Shown piece by piece: positions 41,051-50,759 of a DNA stretch of 64,000 nt. The stretch comes from Subdoligranulum sp. CAG:314 (GTDB lineage: Bacteria; Bacillota; Clostridia; Christensenellales; CAG-314): the NCBI GenBank assembly GCA_000437915.1, contig FR900987.1, positions 1 through 64,000 on the forward strand. Reading direction: 5' to 3'. The notes beneath the pieces are model-generated. The model was not told where the DNA came from, searched no databases, and saw nothing but the letters and a program-made list of their open reading frames with translations. Made by a program: the position numbers and the translations under genes. Position 1 is the stretch's first letter; every line of letters begins with the position of its first letter.

Positions 41051-41761
41051 CTATCCCAAAAATTCCTTTACGCAGCGGAAATAAGCCTCCGCGGGGCTCT
41101 CGACGGCGGTAATCGGTCTGCCTACCACTATGAAGTCACTTCCGATTTCTTTCGCCCTTTGCGGTGTGGTTACGCGCACTTGGTCGCCCTTTTCGCCGTC
41201 GGCAAATCTTATGCCGGGCGTGACGGTAAGAAAATCCTTTCCGCACGCTTCCTTTACAAGACGCGCTTCGAGCGGACTGCACACAACGCCGTCCAGCCCG
41301 CACCTTGCCGCATTCTGCGCATAGGAGGCGACAGTCGTCTCCATATCGCAATTTATCAGCAGCTCGTTTTTCAACATATTTTCGCTTGTAGACGTGAGTT
41401 GGGTTACCGCAATCAGCAGAGGACGCGCGCCGTCATGCCGCACAAGCCCCTCCGCCGCGCGTTTCATCATTTCGGAGCCGCCTGCGGCGTGCAGGTTTAC
41501 CATATCCGCTCCGAGATTTGCAAGCACGCTCATGGCGCGTCCCACGGTGTTGGGTATGTCGTGCAGTTTTAGGTCGAGAAATACATCGAAGCCCTCGCCC
41601 TTCAAACGCCTGACCACGTCCGGTCCCGCAGAGTAAAACAGCTCCATTCCCACTTTCAAAAAAGGCTTTTTTTCGTAACGCTTAAACAGCCCTACAAAAT
41701 TGTCAAGCTCCGCCTCCGACGGGAAATCGCAAGCAACGATAACGTCCTTTCTTTTGTTCAC
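41051..41761 (-). CDS. pyrF: Orotidine 5'-phosphate decarboxylase
   Basis: Produces UMP from OMP. A 236-residue TIM barrel with the catalytic Asp-Lys-x-x-Asp segment in VFLDLKLHDIPNT (residues ~58-70) and the phosphate loop VVGRPI near the C-terminus. The start overlaps the pyrD stop by 4 nt. Confidence 0.96.
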   Translation of the reverse strand: MNKRKDVIVACDFPSEAELDNFVGLFKRYEKKPFLKVGMELFYSAGPDVVRRLKGEGFDVFLDLKLHDIPNTVGRAMSVLANLGADMVNLHAAGGSEMMKRAAEGLVRHDGARPLLIAVTQLTSTSENMLKNELLINCDMETTVASYAQNAARCGLDGVVCSPLEARLVKEACGKDFLTVTPGIRFADGEKGDQVRVTTPQRAKEIGSDFIVVGRPITAVESPAEAYFRCVKEFLG

Positions 41762-42672
41762 CTGTGCGCTCCTCCGATAATATCGCTTATTTTTTTTATG
41801 CCGTATTTTTTCATGACTCGGGGCAAGTCTTCGATTATTTCCTTGCAGGCGAAGGGATTGACGAGGTTTGCCGCGCCCACCTGCACGGCAGTCGCGCCCG
41901 CAAGCATCATTTCCGCAACGTCCTCGGCGCTCTCCACTCCTCCCATGCCCATAATGGGAATTTTCACCGCTTCGTACACGTCGTAGACCATGCGCAAGGC
42001 AACGGGAAACAACGCGCCCCCCGACAGTCCGCCCCTTTTGTTTGCAAGAACGGGTTTAAAGGTCTTTAAATCTATCCTCATGCCCAAAAGCGTGTTAATC
42101 AGGCTCAGCCCGTCCGCGCCCGCGTCCTCGCACGCTTTGGCAATTTCCGTTATATCGGTGACGTTGGGGCTGAGTTTTACGTAAACGGGCTTTTTCACGG
42201 CGGCTTTGACGGCGCTCGTGACGCGAGCCGCGTTTTTCGCGTCGGTTCCGAAAGACATACCGCCGTTGTGGACGTTGGGGCAGCTTATGTTTAGCTCTAT
42301 CAGCCCCACCTGTTCGCAGCCGTCGAAGATTTCGGCGCAGCGCACGTATTCTTCAACCGAAAAGCCGCCCACGTTGGCAATGACCTTTTTCCCGTAAATT
42401 TTTGAAAGCTCTCCAAGCTCCTCTTTTGCCACCTTTTCCGCACCGGGGTTCTGCAAGCCGACGGAGTTCAACATACCGCTTTTGGTTTCCGCTATGCGCG
42501 GACAAGGGTTGCCGTCGCGCGGGTTTAAGGTCGTCCCCTTGAAGCTGAACGAGCCGAGTATGTTTATGTCGTAAAACTCCGAAAAGACGCTGCCGTAACC
42601 GAAGGTTCCGCTTGCGGGAATAACGGGATTGTCCAGAACAAGACCGCTCAAACTGACCTTGGTGTCTACCAT
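41758..42672 (-). CDS. pyrD: Dihydroorotate dehydrogenase, class 1B catalytic subunit
   Basis: An FMN-containing (beta/alpha)8 enzyme that oxidises dihydroorotate to orotate and passes electrons to PyrK. Recognisable parts are NPVIPASGTFGYG, the catalytic cysteine in ELNISCPNVHNGG, the lysine in VKLSPNVTDI, and the FMN phosphate loops GMGGVES and GATAVQVG. Start at 42672, 5 nt after GGAGG, gives 304 residues; it overlaps the pyrK stop by 7 nt. Confidence 0.96.
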   Translation of the reverse strand: MVDTKVSLSGLVLDNPVIPASGTFGYGSVFSEFYDINILGSFSFKGTTLNPRDGNPCPRIAETKSGMLNSVGLQNPGAEKVAKEELGELSKIYGKKVIANVGGFSVEEYVRCAEIFDGCEQVGLIELNISCPNVHNGGMSFGTDAKNAARVTSAVKAAVKKPVYVKLSPNVTDITEIAKACEDAGADGLSLINTLLGMRIDLKTFKPVLANKRGGLSGGALFPVALRMVYDVYEAVKIPIMGMGGVESAEDVAEMMLAGATAVQVGAANLVNPFACKEIIEDLPRVMKKYGIKKISDIIGGAHR

Positions 42673-43403
42673 ATTACCTCCTCCGAGCTGAACACGGGAC
42701 CGTCGGCGCACACCCGCCTTACTCCTTGCGTAGTGTTGACCGCACAGCCCATGCAGGCGCCGAAGCCGCAGCCCATGCGCTCTTCGAGACTAACCTCTCC
42801 CCTGATTTCGAGAGAAGCGCTCAGCACTTTAAGCATTGCCTTGGGACCGCACGCGAAAAAGAAGTCGCAGTCCGTCTGACGCGGCAGAGCCGCCGCGACT
42901 GTTCCCTTTAAGCCTGCGGAGCCGTCCAATGTCGCAATTTCCACTTGGGCGCCGACGGCTTTGAACTCGTCCGCAAGCATGACGTCCGCAGCCGAATTGA
43001 AGCCCAGCGCGACATAGGCATTTTTCCCGCTTTCAATCAGCCTTTTTGCCAAAAGCAACAGAGGAGGAGCGCCTACGCCGCCGCCGCAAATCAGCGCGGT
43101 TTTTTTGCATTTGTCCAAACTGAAACCGTTTCCAAGCCCCGTCAAGGCCCTGACTCTGTCCCCCTTTTTCAACGAGGACATATATTCCGTACCTTTGCCC
43201 GTCACCTTGTAGACAAGGCGTATACCGTCGCCGTAAACGTCGCACACGGATATGGGACGACGCAGAAAAAAGCCGTCAAGCGCCACTTCGACGAATTGCC
43301 CCGCCCTTATGCCCGCGCGGCAATCGCCTTTGAGTCTCAAATCATACACGTCGGCGGCAATTTTTTCGTTGCTTGCCGTTTCAAAAATAACTTCCTTTTT
43401 CAT
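42666..43403 (-). CDS. pyrK: Dihydroorotate dehydrogenase electron-transfer subunit
   Basis: The NAD+/FAD/[2Fe-2S] subunit that couples PyrD to NAD+. FAD contacts RRPISVCDV and YKVTGKGT, NAD region CGGGVGAPP, and the cluster ligands CGFGACMGC with a fourth cysteine in RRVCADGPV (C-x4-C-x2-C-x11-C). The ATG at 43403 is preferred over an upstream TTG that touches the carB stop; 245 residues. Confidence 0.95.
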   Translation of the reverse strand: MKKEVIFETASNEKIAADVYDLRLKGDCRAGIRAGQFVEVALDGFFLRRPISVCDVYGDGIRLVYKVTGKGTEYMSSLKKGDRVRALTGLGNGFSLDKCKKTALICGGGVGAPPLLLLAKRLIESGKNAYVALGFNSAADVMLADEFKAVGAQVEIATLDGSAGLKGTVAAALPRQTDCDFFFACGPKAMLKVLSASLEIRGEVSLEERMGCGFGACMGCAVNTTQGVRRVCADGPVFSSEEVIW

Positions 43404-43411
43404 TTGCCTTT

Positions 43412-46400
43412 TCAAGAATCTATCGTGCTGACGGTAATGGTGATTTCTTCAAGCACGTCAAGCAGGGCGCGCACCGTTTCGAGAGCGGTGAACATGGTTA
43501 CGTTGTTTTCCACCGCGCACCGTCTTATCTGAAAGCCGTCCGTTTGTTGGTCAACCGAATCTATGTCGCGCGTGTTGATTACGTAATTTACGTACCCCTT
43601 GCGTATGGAGTCGAGTATTTCTTCGCTGCCGTCGCTTATTTTCTTTTTTGCGCGCGTCTTTATCCCCCTGCTTTTGAGGTATTTCGCGGTGCCTGTCGTT
43701 GCCTCGATGTTGAAGCCGAGCCTGTAAAACCTCTCTATGAGAGGAAAAGCCTCGTCCTTGTCCTTGTCTGCAATGGTGACGAACACCGTTCCGTAATTGA
43801 CCACGTTCATGCCCGAAGCCTGCAACGCCTTGTACAGCGCGCGGGTAAACTTTTCGTCGTAGCCTATCGCCTCGCCCGTGGACTTCATTTCGGGGGAAAG
43901 GTATGCGTCCAGACCGTGGATTTTGCTGAACGAGAATACGGGCACCTTGACGTACCACTTTTTCTTTTCCTCGGGATACAGCTCCGTCAGTCCCTGTTCT
44001 TTCAGGCTTTTGCCCAGCATAACCAACGTGGCGATGTCGGCAAGCGAAAAACCAGTCGCCTTTGAAAGGAAGGGCACCGTCCGCGACGAGCGCGGATTGA
44101 CTTCTATGACAAAAACATTGTCGTCCTTGTCCACAATGAACTGAATGTTGTAAAGCCCCACTATGCCTATACCCTTTCCCAGCTTCAAGGTGTAGTCCAA
44201 AATGGTTTCCTTTACCTTCCGACTCAGGCTGAACGAAGGATAAACGCTTATGCTGTCGCCCGAGTGTATGCCCGTGCGTTCAATCAACTCCATGATTCCC
44301 GGCACGAACACGTCCGTTCCGTCGCACACGGCGTCCACCTCGCACTCCTTGCCCACTATGTATTTGTCTACAAGCACGGGCTGTTTTTCGTCGATTCTGA
44401 CGGCGTTTTCGAGATAGTGCCTGAGCGTGTCGTCGCTGCCCACAATCTGCATCGCGCGCCCGCCCAAAACAAAGCTCGGTCTGACAAGCACGGGATAGCC
44501 TATTTCGTTTGCGGCTCTCACGCCGTCCTCGATTTTGGTAACGGCATATCCCTCGGGCTGCGGAATATTCAGCTTTTTGAGGATTTTTTCAAACGAATCC
44601 CTGTTCTCGGCGCGCTCGATTGCTTCGACTCCCGTGCCGATTATGTTGACGTCGAACTCTTTTAGCTTGTCCGCAAGATTGATTGCCGTCTGACCGCCCA
44701 AAGACGCAATAACCCCCAGCGGCTTTTCAAGCTCCAAAACATTGAGAACGTCCTCTGTCGTCAACGGCTCGAAATACAGCTTGTCCGCCGTCGTATAGTC
44801 GGTTGACACCGTTTCGGGGTTGTTGTTGATTATTATCGCTTCATAGCCGAAGTCGCGTATGGTCTTGATTGCGTGCACCGTGCTGTAATCGAACTCGACG
44901 CCCTGACCGATTCTGATAGGTCCGCTTCCCAAAACCACGATTTTGGTTTTGCCGTCGTCCCGCGTCTCGTTTTCTCTTTCGTATGTGGAGTAAAAGTAAG
45001 GCACATAGCTTTCAAACTCGCTTGCGCAGGTATCTATCATTTTGTAAACGGGAAACAGCCCGATTGATTTGCGCAGCTCAAAGACCTCCTTCAAGGTCAT
45101 ATCCCAGCATTTGGCAATGTACTCGTCGCAGAAACCCATGCGCTTGGCTTCTCTTAAAACGGCAAGGTCGCGCTTTCCGCTCTTGATTGCGCCCTCAAAG
45201 TCCACAATGTTTTTGATTTTGTCCAAAAAGAACATATCTATTTTTGTAAGCTCATACAGACGTTTCAAGGGACAGCCCAGCCGCATAAGCTGCGCCATAG
45301 CGAAAATTCTGTCGTCGCGCCCCGTTTTTATGTATTCTGCAAGCTCTTCCGCGGTTTGGGCGTCAAACTTTTTAAGCTCCAAATGACTCGCCCCTATTTC
45401 CAGAGAACGCACGGCTTTCAAGAGGCTTTCCTCCATGGTGCGCCCGATACTCATAACTTCTCCCGTAGCCTTCATCTGCGTGCTCAGCACGTTGGGCGCG
45501 GTGGCGAATTTGTCAAAGGGAAATCTCGCTATTTTGGTTACCACATAGTCAAGAGCCGGCTCGAAGCACGCGGGAGTGTTTGCAAGCATTATTTCGTCGA
45601 GACGCATACCCACCGCTATTTTTGCGGACACGCGCGCAATGGGGTATCCGCTCGCCTTGCTTGCCAAAGCCGACGAACGGGAAACTCTCGGATTTACCTC
45701 TATCAAAAAATAGTCGAAGGACTGCGGGTCCAGCGCGAACTGTACGTTGCAGCCGCCCTCTATTTTCAACGCCCGTATGATTTTGAGCGCGCTGTCTCTC
45801 AAAAGCTGATATTCCTTGTTTGTAAGCGTCTGACTTGGCGCGACCACTATGCTGTCGCCCGTGTGTATTCCCACAGGGTCGAGGTTTTCCATATTGCAGA
45901 CGGCTATCGCCGTGTCGTTCGCGTCGCGGACAACCTCGTACTCTATTTCCTTGAAGCCTCTAATGCTCTTTTCCACAAGCACCTGTCTGACGGGAGAAAG
46001 GCGCAGCGCGTTTTTCATAATTTCTCTCAGCTGCTCCTCGTTGTCCGCAAAGCCGCCGCCCGTGCCCCCAAGGGTGAATGCGGGACGCAGCACGACGGGA
46101 TACCCTATTTTTTCCGCAGCGGAAACAGCCTCTTCCGCGGAGTGCGTAATCATGCTTGGCAGCACAGGCTCGCCCAGACTCTCGCACAGCTCCTTGAACT
46201 TTTCTCTGTCCTCGGCGCACTCTATGCTCTGCGCGGAGGTGCCCAAAAGCTCCACCTGACACTCGCTTAATACTCCTTTTTTCTCAAGCTGCATGGCAAG
46301 ATTGAGTCCGGTCTGCCCGCCAAGCCCCGGTATAAGCGCGTCGGGACGCTCGAAACGAAGTATTTTGGCAACGTATTCCAGCGTGAGAGGCTCCATATAA

Positions 46401-46591
46401 ACCTTGTCCGCCACGGTTGTGTCGGTCATGATTGTCGCGGGGTTGGAGTTTACCAGTATGACCTCGTAGCCCTCCTCTTTGAGCGCCAGACACGCCTGTG
46501 TGCCAGCGTAATCGAACTCCGCCGCCTGTCCTATGACTATGGGACCGCTGCCTATGACCATTATTTTCTTAATATCCTTTCTTTTGGGCAT
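43412..46591 (-). CDS. carB: Carbamoyl-phosphate synthase large chain
   Basis: A 1059-residue duplicated ATP-grasp enzyme that makes carbamoyl phosphate from bicarbonate, ammonia and two ATP. The two homologous halves each open with a GSGPI(V/R)IGQ loop; the middle oligomerisation domain lies around 400-550 and a C-terminal MGS-like domain (residues ~930 on, TIADKDKDEAF) is the usual site of UMP control. ATG with GGAG; carA ends 10 nt before. Confidence 0.97.
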   Translation of the reverse strand: MPKRKDIKKIMVIGSGPIVIGQAAEFDYAGTQACLALKEEGYEVILVNSNPATIMTDTTVADKVYMEPLTLEYVAKILRFERPDALIPGLGGQTGLNLAMQLEKKGVLSECQVELLGTSAQSIECAEDREKFKELCESLGEPVLPSMITHSAEEAVSAAEKIGYPVVLRPAFTLGGTGGGFADNEEQLREIMKNALRLSPVRQVLVEKSIRGFKEIEYEVVRDANDTAIAVCNMENLDPVGIHTGDSIVVAPSQTLTNKEYQLLRDSALKIIRALKIEGGCNVQFALDPQSFDYFLIEVNPRVSRSSALASKASGYPIARVSAKIAVGMRLDEIMLANTPACFEPALDYVVTKIARFPFDKFATAPNVLSTQMKATGEVMSIGRTMEESLLKAVRSLEIGASHLELKKFDAQTAEELAEYIKTGRDDRIFAMAQLMRLGCPLKRLYELTKIDMFFLDKIKNIVDFEGAIKSGKRDLAVLREAKRMGFCDEYIAKCWDMTLKEVFELRKSIGLFPVYKMIDTCASEFESYVPYFYSTYERENETRDDGKTKIVVLGSGPIRIGQGVEFDYSTVHAIKTIRDFGYEAIIINNNPETVSTDYTTADKLYFEPLTTEDVLNVLELEKPLGVIASLGGQTAINLADKLKEFDVNIIGTGVEAIERAENRDSFEKILKKLNIPQPEGYAVTKIEDGVRAANEIGYPVLVRPSFVLGGRAMQIVGSDDTLRHYLENAVRIDEKQPVLVDKYIVGKECEVDAVCDGTDVFVPGIMELIERTGIHSGDSISVYPSFSLSRKVKETILDYTLKLGKGIGIVGLYNIQFIVDKDDNVFVIEVNPRSSRTVPFLSKATGFSLADIATLVMLGKSLKEQGLTELYPEEKKKWYVKVPVFSFSKIHGLDAYLSPEMKSTGEAIGYDEKFTRALYKALQASGMNVVNYGTVFVTIADKDKDEAFPLIERFYRLGFNIEATTGTAKYLKSRGIKTRAKKKISDGSEEILDSIRKGYVNYVINTRDIDSVDQQTDGFQIRRCAVENNVTMFTALETVRALLDVLEEITITVSTIDS

Positions 46592-46601
46592 AACAATCTC
46601 C

Positions 46602-47693
46602 TCAATCCTTTTTGTTCGCCGCCATAAGGCGCACGAATTTGTCGAACAGGTATCCGCTGTCCTGCGGTCCCGGCGCGCTCTCGGGATGAAACTGCACCGT
46701 AAACAACCTGTCTTTTACGCACTCCATGCCCTCGACCGTGCCGTCCAGCAAATTTTCGTGAGTGACTTTGAGTCCCGTGCCCGACAGACTGTCCCTGTCT
46801 ATGGCGTAGCTGTGGTTTTGGCTTGTGATTTCCAGCCTGCCCGTTTCAAGGTTTCTGACGGGGTGGTTGCCGCCGCGATGACCGAATTTGAGCTTGAAGG
46901 TCTTTGCGCCGTAAGCAAGCCCTGCAAGCTGATGTCCCAGACAAATGCCGAAAACGGGATATCTGCCGCGGATTTTTTTGAGCAGCTCCGCCGTTTCGGG
47001 CACGTCGGACGGGTCCCCGGGACCGTTGGAGAAAAACACGCCGTCGGGAGACAAAGCCGCAATTTCCTCCGTAGCAGTGTCGAACGGCACCACCGTCACG
47101 TTGCAGCCGCGCGCGTTGAGACATCTGACTATATTGAGCTTTATGCCGCAATCCACGGCGACAACGTCGAATTTGGCGTGCGCCGTGCGCGAAAACCACT
47201 TTTTCCGCGTGGAAACGCAGCTGACTGCGTTGCGCGGCAGAGGACGTTCAAGACGTTTAAGCGCCCCCTGCGTAGAAACGTCCGAAGAAGTTATGATTCC
47301 TTTCTGACTGCCCTCGTTTCTCAGTTTTCGGGCAAGACACCTAGTGTCTATGCCGGAAATGCCGACTATACCGTACTCACTCATAATTTCGTCCAGAGTT
47401 TTGGTATATCGGAAATTGCTCGGCCTGCCGTTGTAGTCACGCACGACAAGCCCGCCGATTGAGGGCACGCGGGTTTCGTAATCCTCGTCGCACACGCCGT
47501 AATTGCCGATTAAAGGATAAGTCATAACCACAGCCTGAAACGTGTAGCTCGGGTCGCTCACTATTTCCTGATAGCCGACGGGAGAGGTATTGAAGACCAG
47601 CTCGCACACCGCCTCCCTGTCTGCGCCGAAGCCATAGCCCTCGAATACCGTGCCGTCGCCGAGCACTAATTTTTTGTCGTATTTTCTTTCCAT
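46602..47693 (-). CDS. carA: Carbamoyl-phosphate synthase small chain
   Basis: A 363-residue class I glutamine amidotransferase subunit that supplies ammonia to CarB. The N-terminal domain starts LVLGDGTVFEGYGFG; the amidotransferase has nucleophile Cys in GICLGHQLAGLA, NHSYA, and the FHPESAPGP His/Glu. Its start lies 28 nt inside pyrC, and it likely depends on translation of that gene. Confidence 0.97.
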   Translation of the reverse strand: MERKYDKKLVLGDGTVFEGYGFGADREAVCELVFNTSPVGYQEIVSDPSYTFQAVVMTYPLIGNYGVCDEDYETRVPSIGGLVVRDYNGRPSNFRYTKTLDEIMSEYGIVGISGIDTRCLARKLRNEGSQKGIITSSDVSTQGALKRLERPLPRNAVSCVSTRKKWFSRTAHAKFDVVAVDCGIKLNIVRCLNARGCNVTVVPFDTATEEIAALSPDGVFFSNGPGDPSDVPETAELLKKIRGRYPVFGICLGHQLAGLAYGAKTFKLKFGHRGGNHPVRNLETGRLEITSQNHSYAIDRDSLSGTGLKVTHENLLDGTVEGMECVKDRLFTVQFHPESAPGPQDSGYLFDKFVRLMAANKKD

Positions 47694-48934
47694 ACCGTTC
47701 TCCCGTTCTTTAACGTAAGCAAAACCCTTCCGAACACCTTTTTACCCGCAAAGGGCGTGCTTTTGCCCTTGGACAAAAAGTTTTCGGGATTTATTTCAAA
47801 CGACGCGTTGAGGTCTATGACGGTCAAATCCGCCGGACTTCCCGCCGCGAGCAGTCCTCCTTGCAGCCCGAAACGCCTGCGCGGACTCACGCACATCGCT
47901 TCAATCAGCCTTTTGAGAGGAAGATTTTTTTTCTTTACCAATTCCGTGTACAGCACCGGAAAAGCCGTTTCAAGCCCCACGACGCCCATAGCGCTGTCCT
48001 TCAAGCCCTTGGACTTTTCCTCCGCGGAATGCGGCGCGTGGTCGGTGGCAATCATGTCCACCGTTCCGTCAAAAAGACCTTCGACAAGCGCCTCTCTGTC
48101 CTTAATCCCCCTCAAAGGAGGATTCATCTTGAATCTGCCGTCGTCTTGAAGACAGCCGTCGTCAAGACACAGATAATGCGGAGCCGTTTCGCACGTCACG
48201 TCTATGCCGTCAGCCTTCGCCTGTCGGATAAGAGCGACAGACTCCTTTGCGGAAACGTGGCAAACGTGGTATTTCACGCCGGTTTGCTTGGCAAGCTCGA
48301 GGTCGCGTTCAATCATTTTATATTCGCTTGCGCTGCTTATACCTTTGTGTCCGTTAAGCCGCTGAAATTCACATTCGTTTACGTAACCGCCCGCTGCCAG
48401 CTCTCTTACCTCGCAGTGCGCCGCAATCACCTTGCCCAGCGCTTTTGCTTGAAGCATTGCCTCTTTTAAAAGCCGCGCGTCGTCCACACCGCTGCCGTCG
48501 TCCGAAAAAGCGGAGACAAAGGGAGCCATGGCTTTGAGGTCGGCAAGCTCCAAGCCCCGCCTTCCTTTTGTGATACAGCCGTAAGGCACAACCTCTATGA
48601 CCGCGTCGCGTTCTATAATTTCAAGCTCCCGTTTCAGATTTTCCAAGCTGTCGGGCGGAGGGAGCAGATTGGGCATGGCGCACACCGCGGTGTAGCCTCC
48701 CCTTGCCGCAGCCATCGATCCGCTTGAAATGCTTTCCTTATAAAAAAATCCCGGCTCTCTGAAATGAACGTGCACATCAGCAAAACCGGGAACGATAATA
48801 CAATCGGTGAAATCCGACTCCTCGAAAATGTCTCCGCCGTCAAACGAAACAATGCGGCTGCCGCTCACCGCGAGATTTTCCCGCGAAAAGCCGCCGTCGT
48901 GAAAAACCCATGCGTTTTTAAACAATCTGTTCAA
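47666..48934 (-). CDS. pyrC: Dihydroorotase
   Basis: A cytosolic zinc enzyme (amidohydrolase fold) that cyclises carbamoyl aspartate. Motifs: DVHVHFREPG metal site near residue 58, AMPNLLPPPDS, the later HVSAKES histidine, and DLIATDHAPHS-like (MIATDHAPH) metal ligand. The most plausible start is a TTG at 48934 8 nt after AGGAG, giving 422 residues, the usual length; an ATG 25 codons upstream lies inside the promoter region. First gene of the pyr cluster. Confidence 0.92.
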   Translation of the reverse strand: MNRLFKNAWVFHDGGFSRENLAVSGSRIVSFDGGDIFEESDFTDCIIVPGFADVHVHFREPGFFYKESISSGSMAAARGGYTAVCAMPNLLPPPDSLENLKRELEIIERDAVIEVVPYGCITKGRRGLELADLKAMAPFVSAFSDDGSGVDDARLLKEAMLQAKALGKVIAAHCEVRELAAGGYVNECEFQRLNGHKGISSASEYKMIERDLELAKQTGVKYHVCHVSAKESVALIRQAKADGIDVTCETAPHYLCLDDGCLQDDGRFKMNPPLRGIKDREALVEGLFDGTVDMIATDHAPHSAEEKSKGLKDSAMGVVGLETAFPVLYTELVKKKNLPLKRLIEAMCVSPRRRFGLQGGLLAAGSPADLTVIDLNASFEINPENFLSKGKSTPFAGKKVFGRVLLTLKNGRTVWKENTTKN

Positions 48935-48968
48935 AAGCCGTCTCCTTGTCTCTTTTACGCCGTTGCTT

Positions 48969-48997
48969 ATTTTGATAGAAACGCGCGTTTTTGTCAA
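48969..48997 (-). promoter_or_regulatory. Candidate promoter of the pyr operon
   Basis: TTGACA, 17 bp, CAAAAT on the minus strand, 35 bp upstream of the TTG start of pyrC. A weak -10 but suitable spacing. No PyrR-type attenuator is evident. Confidence 0.45.
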
Positions 48998-49021
48998 CTG
49001 TTTTGACATGAAAAATATGTG

Positions 49022-49062
49022 ATTTTTGTCCCGCGGATTGCCGTCAACCCGCAGGACAAAAT
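49022..49062 (-). terminator. Long hairpin between fhs and pyrC
   Basis: ATTTTGTCCTGCGG pairs with CCGCGGGACAAAAAT (nearly perfect 14-bp stem, 12-nt loop). The T tract after it is weak, so it may end the pur transcript only partly, or act as a processing site between the pur and pyr genes. Confidence 0.55.
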
Positions 49063-49066
49063 TTCG

Positions 49067-50737
49067 TTAAAACAACCCGCTTATTTTCCCGGAAGCGTCC
49101 ACGTCAATCTTTTCCGCGCTCGGCACCTTGCCGAGACCGGGCATGGTCATAATGTCCCCTGTCAGCGCAACGAGAAAACCCGCGCCGCTTGACACCTTGA
49201 CGTTTCTCACGGTAACCGCAAAGCCGTCCGGCGCGCCGAGTCGCGTCTGCTCGTCCGAAAAGCTGTACTGAGTTTTTGCCACGCACACGGGCAGCTTGTC
49301 AAAGCCCAGCCTTGTCAGATTGGCAATCTGTTTTTTCGCCTGAGGCGTAAACACCGCTCCGCTCCCTCTGTACACTTTGGTTACGATTTTTTCCAGCTTG
49401 GTTTCAATGGAGTCGTCCGTTTCGTAAGCAAAACGAAAATCGTTTTTCTTTTCGCACAGACTCACAACCTCTCTCGCAAGAGCCTCGCCGCCCTCGCCGC
49501 CCTTTGCCCACACCTCGGACAAAGCCACGTTTACGTTGAGCGCGCGGCATTGTTTTTCGATAAATTCAAGCTCTCTTTCCGTGTCGGCGGGGAAACGGTT
49601 TATCGCCACCACGCAGGGCAGTCCGAAAACGTTTGTCACGTTGTCTATATGCCTTAAAAGATTGGGCAAACCCTTTTGGAGCGCGTCAAGATTTTCCTCG
49701 TCGAGAGCCGCTTTTGCAACTCCGCCGTGATGCTTCAAAGCGCGGACTGTCGCCACTATCACTACCGCGGAGGGCTTTAACCCCGCCATACGGCATTTTA
49801 TGTCGAAGAATTTTTCCGCACCCAAATCGGCGCCGAAGCCCGCCTCCGTCACGGCGTAATCGGCAAGCCGCATGGCAAGCCTTGTCGCCATAATGGAATT
49901 GCAGCCGTGAGCGATGTTTGCAAAGGGACCGCCGTGCACAAAGGCGGGAGTGTGCTCCAAAGTCTGCACGAGATTGGGCTTCAACGCGTCCTTCAAGAGG
50001 GCTGCCATAGCTCCCTGCGCGTTGAGCTGTCCCGCTTTGACAGGCTCGCCCCCGTAGGTGTAGCCTACCGTTATGTCGGCAAGTCTCCGCTTCAAATCCG
50101 ACATGTCGTATGCAAGGCAAAGAATCGCCATAATTTCGCTTGCCGCCGTGATGTCGAAGCCGTCCTCGCGCGGCGTGCCGTTTGCCTTGCCGCCCAGACC
50201 GTCGGTCACGAACCGCAGCTGTCTGTCGTTCATGTCCACGCATCTGCGCCACGTTATCTGACGGGGGTCTATATTTAACGAATTGCCCTGATAAATATGG
50301 TTGTCAATCATCGCCGCAAGCAGATTGTTTGCGGCGCCTATGGCATGGAAGTCGCCCGTAAAGTGCAGATTTATGTCCTCCATGGGCACGACCTGAGCGT
50401 AACCTCCGCCCGCCGCGCCGCCCTTGACGCCGAACACGGGTCCCAGCGACGGCTCGCGCAGCGCGACCGCCACGCTTTTGCCAAGCCGCTTCAACCCGTC
50501 CGCAAGACCTATTGTCGTCGTCGTCTTGCCCTCTCCCGCGGGAGTGGGGTTGATTGCGGTAACAAGAATCAGCTTGCCGTCCTTTCCCTTTGTTTCGTTC
50601 AGAAAATTGTAGTCTACCTTTGCTTTGTATCTGCCGTAAGGCTCGATAAATCTGTCGTCAATCCCCGCTTTTTCCGCGATTTCGCCGATGGGCAGCATTT
50701 TTACCGACTGCGCTATTTCTATGTCGCTTTTATACAT
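49067..50737 (-). CDS. fhs: Formate--tetrahydrofolate ligase
   Basis: A 556-residue ATP-dependent enzyme making 10-formyl-THF, the formyl donor for PurN and PurH. P-loop TPAGEGKTTTTIG near residue 70, GGAAGGGYAQV, and PGLGKVPSA near the C-terminus are conserved. Its position at the end of the pur cluster, 22 nt after purL, matches that supply role. In acetogenic or fermenting Clostridia it also joins one-carbon metabolism. Confidence 0.97.
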   Translation of the reverse strand: MYKSDIEIAQSVKMLPIGEIAEKAGIDDRFIEPYGRYKAKVDYNFLNETKGKDGKLILVTAINPTPAGEGKTTTTIGLADGLKRLGKSVAVALREPSLGPVFGVKGGAAGGGYAQVVPMEDINLHFTGDFHAIGAANNLLAAMIDNHIYQGNSLNIDPRQITWRRCVDMNDRQLRFVTDGLGGKANGTPREDGFDITAASEIMAILCLAYDMSDLKRRLADITVGYTYGGEPVKAGQLNAQGAMAALLKDALKPNLVQTLEHTPAFVHGGPFANIAHGCNSIMATRLAMRLADYAVTEAGFGADLGAEKFFDIKCRMAGLKPSAVVIVATVRALKHHGGVAKAALDEENLDALQKGLPNLLRHIDNVTNVFGLPCVVAINRFPADTERELEFIEKQCRALNVNVALSEVWAKGGEGGEALAREVVSLCEKKNDFRFAYETDDSIETKLEKIVTKVYRGSGAVFTPQAKKQIANLTRLGFDKLPVCVAKTQYSFSDEQTRLGAPDGFAVTVRNVKVSSGAGFLVALTGDIMTMPGLGKVPSAEKIDVDASGKISGLF

Positions 50738-50759
50738 AATCAGTCCTCCCAGTATCTTT

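Noticed and set aside
48992..49062. PyrR-binding attenuator before pyrC
   Set aside because: No anti-antiterminator consensus or alternative terminator pair was found in the short leader.
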